A stretch of DNA of 26,189 nt from PALSA-607 sp036509315 (GTDB taxonomy: Bacteria > Actinomycetota > Actinomycetes > Acidothermales > Acidothermaceae). The stretch lies in contig DATCFU010000213.1 of the NCBI GenBank assembly GCA_036509315.1, positions 1 through 26,189 on the forward strand, written 5' to 3'. The translations under genes were made by a program, and so were the position numbers. Shown piece by piece: positions 1 through 8,398 of the stretch. The first letter of the stretch is position 1. Each line of letters starts with the position of its first letter. Below the pieces are notes generated by a model. The model was not told the DNA's origin, made no database searches, and worked only from the letters and a program-made list of their open reading frames with translations.

Positions 1-424
1 GAATATCGCGTTTACTCGAACCGCGATTACGGTCGCGCTGCTCTTCGTCACGCTGCCGTTTGTCGTGCGCACCGTCCAGCCGGTGCTGATCGAACTTGAC
101 CGCGACATGGAAGCGGCCGCAGCCTCACTTGGCGCGTCGCCCTTCCTGATCGCGCGGCGAATCATCCTGCCGAACCTGGTGCCGGCAATGTTGACCGGAA
201 CCGGTCTTGCGTTCGCCCGGGCCATTGGTGAGTTCGGTTCAGTGAGCCTGCTGTCGGGCAACCTGCCCTTTCGCACCGAGGTTTCCGCGGTCAACATCTA
301 CAACCAGATTCAAAGCGACAACCCGGTTGGCGCAGCGACACAGTCGACGGTGTTGCTCGTCATCGCGTTCGTCGTGCTGTTCGCGCTCGATCGTCTGAAG
401 CGCTGGGGAGTGCATCGTGGCTAG
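1..424 (+). CDS. cysT: Sulfate/thiosulfate ABC transporter permease CysT, 3' part
   Basis: This is the last 140 residues of an inner-membrane permease; the reading frame is open to the first base, so the start lies outside the window. The cytoplasmic EAA loop is visible (EAAAASLGASPFLIARRIILP), the motif through which binding-protein-dependent permeases contact their ATPase. It is followed by FARAIGEFGSVSLLSGN, typical of the CysT/CysW/ModB group, and a final membrane helix (VLLVIAFVVLFAL). With CysW and CysA it would form the sulfate/thiosulfate importer; a periplasmic-type binding protein is expected upstream but is not in view. The stop overlaps the cysW start by 8 bp, so the two are translationally coupled. 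The assignment rests on similarity plus the cysW-cysA neighbours. Molybdate permease is a less likely alternative, because ModB systems normally have a single permease. Confidence 0.9.
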   Translation, partial: NIAFTRTAITVALLFVTLPFVVRTVQPVLIELDRDMEAAAASLGASPFLIARRIILPNLVPAMLTGTGLAFARAIGEFGSVSLLSGNLPFRTEVSAVNIYNQIQSDNPVGAATQSTVLLVIAFVVLFALDRLKRWGVHRG

Positions 425-1271
425 CGTGTCCGGTGTGAGCGACGGCTCAGTTGCGGTGCGCGGCAACCGTCGTCCGGTGGCCCGCTATGGCCTGCGCTTC
501 GTCGCTCTGGGCTACTTGCTCGTGCTACTCGCGGCGCCGGTCGCGATGGTGTTCTATCGCGCGTTCCAGCACGGGCTCGGGCCGATCTGGTCTGCGTTGA
601 CGACGAGTGAAGCCCGCAGTGCGATCGAGGTGACGCTGATCGTCGCGATCTCAGCGGTTGTGCTGAACACCCTGTTCGGCGTCGGCACGGCTCTGTTGCT
701 CGTGCGTCGGCGCTTTCCGGGACGCCATCTTCTCGACGTTCTGGTTGATATTCCGCAGGCGGTGTCGCCGATCGTCGTCGGGCTTGCGCTGGTCCTGGTG
801 TACGGAAAGTTCGGTTTCTTCGGGTCATGGATCGAGCGCAATGGAATCAAGATCATCTTTAGCCTGCCTGGAATGGTGCTGGCGACCGCGTTCGTCTCGC
901 TGCCCCTCGTCGTCCGCTCAGTTGCTCCTGTCCTTGCTGAACTCGGCGATGAACAGGAGCAGGCCGCGCGGACGTTAGGTGCGTCGAGTTGGCAGACCTT
1001 TCGCCGGATCACGCTGCCGTCGATTCGCGACGCGTTGGCGTACGGCGTCGTGCTGTCGCTCGCGCGGTCGCTTGGTGAGTACGGGGCGGTGACCGTGGTG
1101 TCGGGGCATGTGATCGGGAAGACCGTGACGCTCACGCTCTTCATTGACGAACGGCTGCAGAACTTCGATCAGCCGGCGGCGTATTCGGCCGCGGTCTTAT
1201 TGGCGATCATCGCGATGGGCAGCCTGCTGATCAGCAGGCGGTTCCGGACCCGAAGCAGGAGCGTTGTATGA
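417..1271 (+). CDS. cysW: Sulfate/thiosulfate ABC transporter permease CysW
   Basis: A 284-residue integral membrane protein, the usual length for CysW. It has about six hydrophobic helices; the first is GLRFVALGYLLVLLAAPVAM near residues 25-45. The EAA loop is EQAARTLGASSWQTFRRITLP, followed by SLARSLGEYGAVTVVSGH, which matches the CysW family closely. It pairs with CysT to form the translocation channel for sulfate or thiosulfate. The start is GTG, 8 bp inside cysT, and the TGA stop shares the sequence ATGA with the cysA start, so all three genes form one transcript. No promoter is expected here. Confidence 0.93.
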   Translation: MASVSGVSDGSVAVRGNRRPVARYGLRFVALGYLLVLLAAPVAMVFYRAFQHGLGPIWSALTTSEARSAIEVTLIVAISAVVLNTLFGVGTALLLVRRRFPGRHLLDVLVDIPQAVSPIVVGLALVLVYGKFGFFGSWIERNGIKIIFSLPGMVLATAFVSLPLVVRSVAPVLAELGDEQEQAARTLGASSWQTFRRITLPSIRDALAYGVVLSLARSLGEYGAVTVVSGHVIGKTVTLTLFIDERLQNFDQPAAYSAAVLLAIIAMGSLLISRRFRTRSRSVV

Positions 1272-2287
1272 GCATCTCGGTACGGCACGTGACGAAGCGG
1301 TTCGCGCAGTTCACCGCGCTCGACGATGTCAGCGTTGACATTCCGACGGGCTCATTGACGGCGCTGCTTGGTCCTTCGGGCAGCGGCAAGTCGACGCTGT
1401 TGCGCGTTATCGCCGGCCTCGATACTGCCGACGCAGGCACTGTCAGCATCGAGGGCAGTGACGCAACGCACCTGCCGCCGCAGCGGCGCGAGGTCGGCTT
1501 CGTGTTCCAGCACTACGCACCGTTCAAGCACATGACGGTGTACGACAACATCGCGTTTGGGCTCACGGTGCGCAGGGCGGGCAAGGCAGAAACGAAGTCG
1601 AAGGTGAACGAGTTGCTCGAACTCGTGCACCTGGAGAAGTTCCAGACTCGGTATCCCGCACAACTCTCGGGTGGGCAACGGCAGCGCATGGCGTTGGCGC
1701 GGGCTCTCGCCGTCGCGCCTCGTGTGTTGCTGCTCGACGAGCCGTTCGGCGCGCTCGATGCGCAGGTGCGTAAGGAGTTGCGGACATGGCTGCGTCGGCT
1801 GCACGACGAGATGCACGTGACAACCGTGATCGTCACGCACGACCAAGAGGAAGCGATGGAAGTCGCCGACGAGATCGTCGTGTTGCACGACGGGCGGGTG
1901 CAGCAGGTGGGTCATCCGAACGATGTGTACGAGCACCCGGCGAATGATTGGGTGATGAGTTTCCTCGGGCCAGTCACGCACTTCGGCTCGTTGTTGGTTC
2001 GACCGCATGACCTCGATGTAGCCCATGAGCCATCGGACGGCGCGTTGCCGGCCACCGTTGTCCGAGTGACGCGTTTGGGCTTCCAAACGGTGGTGGACCT
2101 CGACATGCAGGGCGCGCCGATCTACGCGCAGCTCGCGCGCGAGGCGACGGACAGATTGACGCTCGAGCCCGGGACTGCGGTGTACGTGAGCCATGCGCGC
2201 GGTGACGTGCTGCCCGCTGCTCCCGGTGTTTCGGAATCGAGGCAGCTAGGGGCCGAACTGCAAACCGCTCAGGCCCCACTCAAGTAG
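1268..2287 (+). CDS. cysA: Sulfate/thiosulfate import ATP-binding protein CysA
   Basis: The 339-residue ATPase of the importer. Visible motifs are Walker A GPSGSGKST (35-43), Q-loop Gln81, the ABC signature LSGGQRQR (133-140), Walker B VLLLDEP (153-159), the D-loop GALDAQ and the switch His191. The C-terminal third, from about residue 235 (VRPHDLDV), is a TOBE-like regulatory domain shared by CysA, MalK and PotA proteins. It couples ATP hydrolysis to transport through the CysT/CysW EAA loops at the cytoplasmic face. The ATG overlaps the cysW stop (ATGA). The 3' end overlaps the convergent Kelch lipoprotein gene by 42 bp. Specificity for sulfate is inferred from the two adjacent permeases. Confidence 0.93.
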   Translation: MSISVRHVTKRFAQFTALDDVSVDIPTGSLTALLGPSGSGKSTLLRVIAGLDTADAGTVSIEGSDATHLPPQRREVGFVFQHYAPFKHMTVYDNIAFGLTVRRAGKAETKSKVNELLELVHLEKFQTRYPAQLSGGQRQRMALARALAVAPRVLLLDEPFGALDAQVRKELRTWLRRLHDEMHVTTVIVTHDQEEAMEVADEIVVLHDGRVQQVGHPNDVYEHPANDWVMSFLGPVTHFGSLLVRPHDLDVAHEPSDGALPATVVRVTRLGFQTVVDLDMQGAPIYAQLAREATDRLTLEPGTAVYVSHARGDVLPAAPGVSESRQLGAELQTAQAPLK

Positions 2288-3607
2288 CCGGTCGCCGGCC
2301 CAGACCGCGTTGTCGCCGAACTGAGCACCGGGAGCCGTCGGGAGCGCCGTCCATGTGTCGGTTCTGGAGTCCCACACTGCGCTTTCACCTGCGCCGGTCG
2401 TGGGCCCACCGTCGACGCTGGATCCGATCGTGCCGGTGTACTCAAGCAACGCCGATCCCGTCCAGACTCCGAGTGGGTCGGTAGCGTCGATTGGCCCGGC
2501 TGACATCGCGCTCCACGTGCCCGTCGCGAAGTCGAGCCGATATCCATGCTGACCAAACGAGGGAGGCCACGTCGAATCGTCGCCATGCCAACCCTGCCCA
2601 GGCAACACCAGTAGTTCATCACCGGCCACAGTGACGCCGTCGAGCCCAGCTGGTTGGTCATTCAGAGTGGCCGCTGATGTCTCGCGCTTCGCCCATGTGT
2701 TGTGCGACGGGTCGTAGACGACGAAGTCAACGCCCGCACCAATGTCGGTGGTGTTGCCGTCCGTTGTCACGTGTTGCCACATCTGCCCGACGTAGATTCC
2801 GCGGTCGGTGACCATTGCTCGAAGATGCCGAACCTCATGCCCGGATGTGCTCGGCATTGCCGGTAGCGTCCGCCAACGATTGGTGCTCGGATCGTAGGCC
2901 GCTTCGCCTGCTGCATAGCCGGGACCATCGACCGACTCGTCCGCCGGGTCGCCACCGATGACGAGAACCTCGTGGCCGGTCCAAACAAGCTCCGGATTGA
3001 AGCGCGGCGACAGCGGCGCGGACGGAAGCTTGCGCCACGAGTTTGTGGAGGGCGTGAAGATCGCGCCGTCTGCAAGTGGCGCAACGCTCCCGTCGCTGGC
3101 GACACTTCCGTAGCCGCCGAACACGACCAGCGATGAGCCCGTCCACACCCAACCCATTTGAGTGCGAGCACTGACCGGCGCGACCGGCAGCGTCGTCCAC
3201 TGCTTCGTGGCTGGGTCGTAGCTAGCGCCGTCGGCGTACAGCGTTGCGTCGCTTCGGCCGTCGGAGGCTCCACCCCAGACAATCAGCTGAGTGCCGGTCC
3301 AGGCGACAACGCCAGCCGTGCGAGGAGCGATCGGAGCTGCCGGGAGTTGGCTCCAATGGTCGGCGATCAACGCCGCGGCGGTGCCCGCGAAGGGATCAGT
3401 CATCGAGGCGGACGCCGGTGGTGGCACGGCAGATGCGGAAGCGGCCGGTGACTCGACGGTTGCCGATGATGAGGACGCTGGCGATGACGGCGCGACTACG
3501 CCGGACGAGTCGGCGGCGCTGCGACCGTGATTCGATCCGCTGCCACACCCGACAGCGACGACCGCGATCGCCACCGCGCATGCGGCTAGTCGTCGGGTCG
3601 CGTTCAC
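2246..3607 (-). CDS. Kelch-type beta-propeller lipoprotein (copy A)
   Basis: A 453-residue exported protein. The N-terminus has RR, a hydrophobic stretch and a lipobox-like AVGC with Cys21, then a Ser/Ala/Pro-rich linker to about residue 75. The remainder is a run of Kelch-like blades: a hydrophobic strand with WTG..L.V.GG, then YDP.T..W..LP.AP. About six repeats are visible, enough for a closed propeller anchored outside the membrane. Ligand and function are unknown; such propellers bind glycans or proteins. It is a paralogue of the next gene upstream on the same strand (22-bp gap), sharing the N-terminal CGSGS.HGRSA.DSSGVV block and the C-terminal LQFGP. The GTG start lies inside a perfect 18-bp palindrome. 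The stop lies inside the cysA 3' end, and the shared LQFGP terminus argues that this overlap is real rather than a run-on. Confidence 0.8.
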   Translation of the reverse strand: MNATRRLAACAVAIAVVAVGCGSGSNHGRSAADSSGVVAPSSPASSSSATVESPAASASAVPPPASASMTDPFAGTAAALIADHWSQLPAAPIAPRTAGVVAWTGTQLIVWGGASDGRSDATLYADGASYDPATKQWTTLPVAPVSARTQMGWVWTGSSLVVFGGYGSVASDGSVAPLADGAIFTPSTNSWRKLPSAPLSPRFNPELVWTGHEVLVIGGDPADESVDGPGYAAGEAAYDPSTNRWRTLPAMPSTSGHEVRHLRAMVTDRGIYVGQMWQHVTTDGNTTDIGAGVDFVVYDPSHNTWAKRETSAATLNDQPAGLDGVTVAGDELLVLPGQGWHGDDSTWPPSFGQHGYRLDFATGTWSAMSAGPIDATDPLGVWTGSALLEYTGTIGSSVDGGPTTGAGESAVWDSRTDTWTALPTAPGAQFGDNAVWAGDRLLEWGLSGLQFGP

Positions 3608-3616
3608 GTGAACGCG
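3599..3616. promoter_or_regulatory. Perfect 18-bp palindrome over the start of Kelch gene A
   Basis: The sequence cgcgttcacgtgaacgcg is identical to its own reverse complement and covers the GTG start of the Kelch lipoprotein gene ending at 2246. Half of it is fixed by the codons for Met-Asn-Ala; the other half is leader sequence. It could be an operator or a hairpin masking the start codon; no factor can be named. Confidence 0.4.
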
Positions 3617-3629
3617 GCTGCCAAATCGG

Positions 3630-5033
3630 TCACGGCTCAGGTCCGAACTGCAGGCCGGTTGTAGCGCTGCTCACCGAATTGTTCACTGCAGGAACGCCCA
3701 ACATTCCCCACTCGAGCAACCCGTCGCCGTCCCATACTTCGACGTCCCCGCCGTACAACGGCGCGGCAGGCAGTCGTGTCCACGCCCCGGTACTGGGATC
3801 CCACGCTGCAGCCTGCCCCGGCAACGTGCTTCCGTTGGGTCCGTTGGTTTCCGCGCCAGTGTCAAACTCGATGAAGGCACTCCCCGTCCACACGAAGGCG
3901 CGCGGTTGCAACTCATCGATTGGGCCGGGCGGGATCTTCGTCCATGAGTTGGCAGTCGGATCCAGCAGGCGCCCCTGACCGCCGAGGAAGCCCGGTCCTG
4001 GGCAATCCCCGCACCAAGGCTCTGTAGGCGGCACGACGATGTTCCTCCCGGTCCAGAGCGCCGACCCGATCCCGTCCGGCGAACTGTTATCCGATACGCC
4101 GTCGGTGGGCCGCGACGCCGCGACATCCCGCGACCAGGAGTTGCGAGTTGGATCGAAGATATACAGGTCGAGGCCGGAGTAGATCGCCCCTGAGCCGTCC
4201 GCGTTGCTTACCGAATGTTGCCATTCCTCCCACGCATACACGCGATCGTTCGTCGCCACCGCAACGACCGCGAGCACCAACTGATTGCTAGCGAGCGGCA
4301 TCGGGGCCAGCGTCGTCCACTTGTTGGTCGACGGGTCGAACGCAGCCAGATCCGTTCGCACCTGCTGGCTCGACGACAGCGCTGGCGGGTCGCCGCTAAT
4401 AACGATCACTTCGCCGTCGACCCACACAGCTTGCGCATTGACGCGACCACTGAGCGGACTGGTCGGCAACTTGCGCCACTTCATCGTGATCGGGTTGTAC
4501 AGCGCGCCGTCGCCGGCAATCCCGTCAGCGGCATTGCCTCCCCACACGAAGAGTTCGCTGCCTGTCCAGGCACTTGCCATCTGCGATCGTGCGCTGATCG
4601 GAGCCGCGGGTAGCTTCGTCCAGCGTTTCGTCGTCGGGTCGTACGCCGCCCCGTCGCCAGCAAGTTGATCGCCTTGGGGGCCGAAGTTGCCGCCCCAAAT
4701 GAGAAGCTGCCGGCCGGTCCATGCGCTGGCCGGGTCCGCGCGCGCGGTGATCGGCGCCGGCGGCAACGTGCTCCAGTGGTCTTTTGCCAACGCGGCTGGC
4801 GTGCCCGCCATCGGATCAAGGATCGGAGCGGACGACGACGGCGCGGCGAACGAGGAGGACGCCGGGGCCGACACGGGGGACGCGGCTGACGAAGAGGCGG
4901 GCCCGGACGGCGACAGGGAAACCACGCCCGAGGAGTCGGTCGCGCTGCGGCCGTGGATGGATCCGCTGCCGCACCCGACCACGACGACGCCGAGCACCAC
5001 CGAGCAAACGGCCGCTCGTCGCGCTGCGTTCAT
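3630..5033 (-). CDS. Kelch-type beta-propeller lipoprotein (copy B)
   Basis: A 467-residue exported lipoprotein and close paralogue of the gene downstream. The signal peptide ends in VVGC, a good lipobox with Cys21, followed by a long Ser/Ala/Pro linker (about 22-80). Kelch-like blades follow with repeated WTG..L.IWGG and YDP.T..W.KLP.AP, again about six. Sequence and length differ from copy A mainly in the linker and in loops between blades, for example a CGDCPGPGF loop that carries a possible disulfide pair. It is presumably attached to the outer face of the membrane; partner and ligand are unknown. The ATG start is about 20 bp downstream of a strong hairpin that separates it from the Rrf2 gene, so it may have its own regulation. 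Copies A and B probably form one transcript. Confidence 0.8.
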   Translation of the reverse strand: MNAARRAAVCSVVLGVVVVGCGSGSIHGRSATDSSGVVSLSPSGPASSSAASPVSAPASSSFAAPSSSAPILDPMAGTPAALAKDHWSTLPPAPITARADPASAWTGRQLLIWGGNFGPQGDQLAGDGAAYDPTTKRWTKLPAAPISARSQMASAWTGSELFVWGGNAADGIAGDGALYNPITMKWRKLPTSPLSGRVNAQAVWVDGEVIVISGDPPALSSSQQVRTDLAAFDPSTNKWTTLAPMPLASNQLVLAVVAVATNDRVYAWEEWQHSVSNADGSGAIYSGLDLYIFDPTRNSWSRDVAASRPTDGVSDNSSPDGIGSALWTGRNIVVPPTEPWCGDCPGPGFLGGQGRLLDPTANSWTKIPPGPIDELQPRAFVWTGSAFIEFDTGAETNGPNGSTLPGQAAAWDPSTGAWTRLPAAPLYGGDVEVWDGDGLLEWGMLGVPAVNNSVSSATTGLQFGPEP

Positions 5034-5052
5034 GGTGTCGCCCCGTTCAGCC

Positions 5053-5089
5053 CGGACGTTTGCAGCCCTCCCAGGGCGGTAAACGTCCG
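5053..5089. terminator. Strong hairpin between the Rrf2 gene and Kelch gene B
   Basis: The outer arms cggacgttt (5053-5061) and aaacgtccg (5081-5089) are perfect complements. Inside them gccct (5064-5068) pairs with agggc (5072-5076) around a ccc loop, and the bases between are nearly paired too. The position, 32 bp past the Rrf2 stop and about 20 bp before the Kelch B start, fits a terminator or attenuator on the minus strand. There is no clear U-tract, so a protein-binding operator is also possible. Confidence 0.55.
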
Positions 5090-5120
5090 ATCTGACTCTG
5101 CCGGCGCCCTGCTGGTTCCA

Positions 5121-5579
5121 TTAGCGGGGGACCCAGCCTTCGAGGTCGCGGATCATCGTGCGCACGGAAGCCGGCATCTTCCCGGCCGCGACATCGGCGA
5201 CACTGATCCGCTCGAGTACGGCGCGAAGGCCGGCGCGGACGGCGACCCACACGTCCTGCAGGCGCTCGGCGGATCCCTCGTACTCGAGCGTCTCGGGTCG
5301 AAGTCCTCGCACCTCGGCTAATGGGCCGTCGACTGCCCGCATCACGTCGGCGACTTGGATCTTCGAGGCCGGTCGCGCGAGCCGGTAGCCGCCCTCAGCC
5401 CCGCGCAGGCTTTCGACCAACCGCGCCCGGCGCAGGTCAGACAGGATTGCCTCGAGAAACTTGCGCGGCAGGTGCTGTTCGCCAGCGATCGTCTCCGCTT
5501 TGACCCAGGTATCGCGCGGCGCCTCGGCGAGCACGAGCATGGCGCGCATCGCGTAGTCGGTCTTCGCGGAGATGTGCAC
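5121..5579 (-). CDS. Rrf2-family transcriptional regulator without Fe-S cysteines
   Basis: A 152-residue protein with the Rrf2 fold: it opens HISAKTDYAMRAMLVLA and carries a winged helix-turn-helix (about 20-75: LPRKFLEAILSDLRRARLV, then wing RGAEGGYRLARP). A dimerisation helix follows (ADVMRAVDGPLA). The whole protein has no cysteine, so it cannot hold the [2Fe-2S] cluster of IscR or NsrR; in this it resembles CymR, the cysteine-metabolism regulator. Given the cys operon 3 kb away this suggests a sulfur-status regulator, but that is inference. The start is GTG at 5577-5579, preceded by a weak GGCGAG. It lies 56 bp downstream of the LuxR-type gene on the same strand and is followed by the hairpin at 5053-5089. 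Confidence 0.87.
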   Translation of the reverse strand: MHISAKTDYAMRAMLVLAEAPRDTWVKAETIAGEQHLPRKFLEAILSDLRRARLVESLRGAEGGYRLARPASKIQVADVMRAVDGPLAEVRGLRPETLEYEGSAERLQDVWVAVRAGLRAVLERISVADVAAGKMPASVRTMIRDLEGWVPR

Positions 5580-5635
5580 CTCGCCATGATGGCAGCCGGA
5601 CCGACTGACGACCCTCAGCCGCGCGGCCGCAGACC

Positions 5636-8356
5636 CTAGGCGTGCGTGGGCTTGTCCGAGGAGCCGGATGATTGGGTCGGGAAGCTGAGCAGATCGGCCA
5701 GCCCTCGTCGTCCGTGCGTATTCGTCTTCGTATAGACGTGCGCCAAGTGGGTCTGCACCGTGCGCACCGAAAGTCCGAGCCGCCCCGCGATGTCGATGTC
5801 AGAGGCGCCGATCGCAGCCAATGATGCGACGTCGCGTTCGCGTGCGGTCAGCGTGCGCGCAGTCGATAGAACAGAAGCAGCGGGGACGGCGATTGGCTCG
5901 CCCGCGTGCAGAACGCTCGCCAAGCGTTCAGCCGCGCGAATCTCGCCAGGGATGTCGCCACGCCGCGCGAACAACGACGCCGCGGATGCGTAAGCGTCGG
6001 CTGCGAGGGGCCGAAATCCCAGTAATAGCAAGGAATCGCCGACGTCGATCAGCGCTGATGCATCGGAGTCGGCAAGCGCGTCGACGGTGCTCGCGAGCAG
6101 TGGTGCCAGCGGTCCATCGACGCAGTCGGCCGCCATCCGTGCGCCGTCGCGTGCTGCTCGAGGGTCGCCATAGCGCGCGACCGCGTTCCATGCCATGAGT
6201 GCGACGGGTGCCTGACCCAGCGACCAGGCCGATGTAGCAGCGCCAAGAGCGGCGGCACGCGCACCCGGCAGATCGCCCGCGCACGCCAGCACGTCGGCTC
6301 GGCACAACTCCTGCTCAGGTCGGTAGACCGCGAGGTCATGAGGCGCAGAATCCATCTCTGCAAGACTTTGCTGCGCCAGATCCACCCGACCGCGTAGGGC
6401 GTCGGCGACCGCCAACAAACCGAGATTCCATGCGGCGAACGACTCGTCGGAGCCGCCCAAGTCGGAGAGCACCTCACGCATCTGCCGCGCAGCGATCGTC
6501 GGTTCGCCGCGCAACATCGCGACGCGAGCCATGCACTGCAACATTCGGGGCCGGGCACGAGCGGCGTCGTCGGTGCCCGGCCGCACCAATGCTTCGCGCG
6601 CGATCGTGTCGGCGGTGCTCAAGTCTCCACGACGCTCGTGCGCGAGGATCACCGCCGACAGCAGCGCGGCGACGTCGAACCCACCACTGTCTGGCTCGTC
6701 GCCGAGTTCGGCGAATGTGCGATCCGAGAGCTGAATCGCCGCATCCAACTGTCCCGTCGTCGCCATTCCCGCCACCGCGGCGACCGCCGCTCGCCATCGA
6801 GCAAAGCCTGGCATCTGCGGGTCAGTCGCTAAGGGTGTGGCCAACGCGACCGCCTGCTTCGCGTCCCCGCCGAGTAGGTGCGCCATCGCAGCGGCCAACC
6901 TGATCGCCGGCGGCGCGAGTTGCGCGTCACCAGCCGCGGCCAAGAGCTGCGATGGATCGTCGCCGCCCAACGTCGTGACCAGCGCAGACAACGCCATGAC
7001 GGCCATTGCCAACTCGTCGGGCAATGGCTCGGCGGCCAGTTCGGCGAGCAGCGCGCGAGTCTGTGCCGGATCCGAGAGCGCGAGCGATTCGGCAAGCGCA
7101 AGGCGAGCCGGCACACCACCACCAGCGGCGACGGCAGCGCGCAACAACGTGTGCGCCGACGCGGCATCGTGGCGCATCGCTGCCCGACCGGCGGCCATCA
7201 GAGCCATCGGATCCGTCGCAAGCCCGGCCTGCACCCGCAGCAACGCGATGCGCAGCGGATCCGCGGGCGCGTGATCGGCGCCTTGGCCGGACGACGGGGA
7301 GCTGGCGACGAGTTGTGACGCTAACCTCCGTCGCCGGCTCGCCGGCAATGCCGACTGCAGCCACTCTCCGTACAGCGGGTGCGCAAGCCACACCTGCGGT
7401 CGAGCTGCACTGACTTCGACCTGGCCTACGTACGGCGCGGCGGTGGCCTGCGCCGCCGACGACTCAGCGGCGATCGTGATGAGGCCTTGCTGCTCGAGCC
7501 ATTCGACGGCCGGCCCGCCGGCGAGCCGCAACAGGGTGTCGAAATCGAGGGGCTCGCTGAGCGCGACCAACTCGAGAGCCTCTCGGCGTCCGTCATCAAG
7601 AGCACTAAGCCGGAGACTGACGAGCTCAGCTAATTGCGCGTCAGCAGGCAGTGCGCCGTCGAGTTGCCAGACATCGCGGTGCTGCCGCAACGAGTTGTTA
7701 GCGAGGGCAACGCGGATCAGCTCGCGAAGCACGAGCGGGCTACCGACGCTGAGGTGATGCAGGCGTTCGGCGGCGCGCGCCGACACGTGCCCGTCGAGTG
7801 TCGACTCGAGCAAAGCACTAGCGCCCGCCTCATCGAGCGGGCTGATCTCGACCGCGAGCATGTTGTCGCCGTCCGCGAAGTTGCGCAGTGCGGGCGGCAG
7901 CTCTGCGGCCACCCGTGCGACGAGGATGACCTGCAGGCCCTGAAAATCCATCAACTGCCGCAAAACCAGGCCGGAAAGTCCGTCGAGCAGGTGCGCATCG
8001 TCAACAAGTAGCAGCGTGATTCCGGTCGCGGACAGCGTCGCAGCGATCGCCTCGCGCGCCCGGGCGAGCAGCAGACCGTTCTCGGCCGGAGCCTCGGTGC
8101 CAGTCAGAAATGGGCTCAGCGCGCCAAGTGGCACCTCATGCGATGAGGTCGTCCCGAAGATCGCCTTCGACGGGCGACCCGCGGCTTCGGCGTTGGCAAT
8201 CGCTGCCTTGGCGAGCCATGTCTTGCCGATCCCCGGCGGCCCGGTCAAGAGGAGATTTCGGCCGGCCAGCACGGTCTGCGTCAGGTCGGAAATCACGGCG
8301 GCGCGGTTGGGTACTGCCACCACCTGGGCGGACGCCGGAACCGACCCTGGGGTCAC
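5636..8356 (-). CDS. ATP-binding LuxR-family (LAL-type) transcriptional regulator
   Basis: A 906-residue STAND-type regulator. It begins with an AAA/NACHT-like ATPase having Walker A GPPGIGKT (39-46) and Walker B LLLVDDAH (115-122). A long alpha-helical, TPR-like Ala/Leu-rich middle (about 350-800) is the usual sensor and oligomerisation part. The C-terminus is a LuxR/GerE helix-turn-helix (about 836-890: LTARERDVASLAA, then IAGRLGLSVRTVQTHLAHVY). Length and order match the LAL family, which activates pathway genes in actinomycetes when ATP and an inducer bind. The inducer and targets cannot be read from sequence; the flanking Rrf2 gene and the divergent MFS gene are candidates. A TANNNT box (TACCGT) lies 6 bp before the GTG, which suggests a leaderless transcript. 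Short direct repeats lie just upstream of it. Confidence 0.88.
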   Translation of the reverse strand: MTPGSVPASAQVVAVPNRAAVISDLTQTVLAGRNLLLTGPPGIGKTWLAKAAIANAEAAGRPSKAIFGTTSSHEVPLGALSPFLTGTEAPAENGLLLARAREAIAATLSATGITLLLVDDAHLLDGLSGLVLRQLMDFQGLQVILVARVAAELPPALRNFADGDNMLAVEISPLDEAGASALLESTLDGHVSARAAERLHHLSVGSPLVLRELIRVALANNSLRQHRDVWQLDGALPADAQLAELVSLRLSALDDGRREALELVALSEPLDFDTLLRLAGGPAVEWLEQQGLITIAAESSAAQATAAPYVGQVEVSAARPQVWLAHPLYGEWLQSALPASRRRRLASQLVASSPSSGQGADHAPADPLRIALLRVQAGLATDPMALMAAGRAAMRHDAASAHTLLRAAVAAGGGVPARLALAESLALSDPAQTRALLAELAAEPLPDELAMAVMALSALVTTLGGDDPSQLLAAAGDAQLAPPAIRLAAAMAHLLGGDAKQAVALATPLATDPQMPGFARWRAAVAAVAGMATTGQLDAAIQLSDRTFAELGDEPDSGGFDVAALLSAVILAHERRGDLSTADTIAREALVRPGTDDAARARPRMLQCMARVAMLRGEPTIAARQMREVLSDLGGSDESFAAWNLGLLAVADALRGRVDLAQQSLAEMDSAPHDLAVYRPEQELCRADVLACAGDLPGARAAALGAATSAWSLGQAPVALMAWNAVARYGDPRAARDGARMAADCVDGPLAPLLASTVDALADSDASALIDVGDSLLLLGFRPLAADAYASAASLFARRGDIPGEIRAAERLASVLHAGEPIAVPAASVLSTARTLTARERDVASLAAIGASDIDIAGRLGLSVRTVQTHLAHVYTKTNTHGRRGLADLLSFPTQSSGSSDKPTHA

Positions 8357-8362
8357 GACGTA

Positions 8363-8368
8363 ACGGTA
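8363..8368 (-). promoter_or_regulatory. Probable -10 box of the LAL regulator gene, leaderless arrangement
   Basis: On the minus strand TACCGT fits the actinobacterial TANNNT -10 consensus, and 6 nt separate it from the GTG start at 8356. That is the spacing expected when transcription starts at the first base of the start codon. No Shine-Dalgarno is visible, which agrees. A convincing -35 is not seen. Confidence 0.4.
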
Positions 8369-8398
8369 TGCCGAGCGCAGGTTTACGGCTACGTAGGG

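Noticed and set aside
3244..3978. 244-codon + strand reading frame across the two Kelch genes
   Set aside because: It is antisense to two well-supported genes and their lipobox region, is rich in Arg and Pro, and has no domain or ribosome site; a GC-rich shadow frame.
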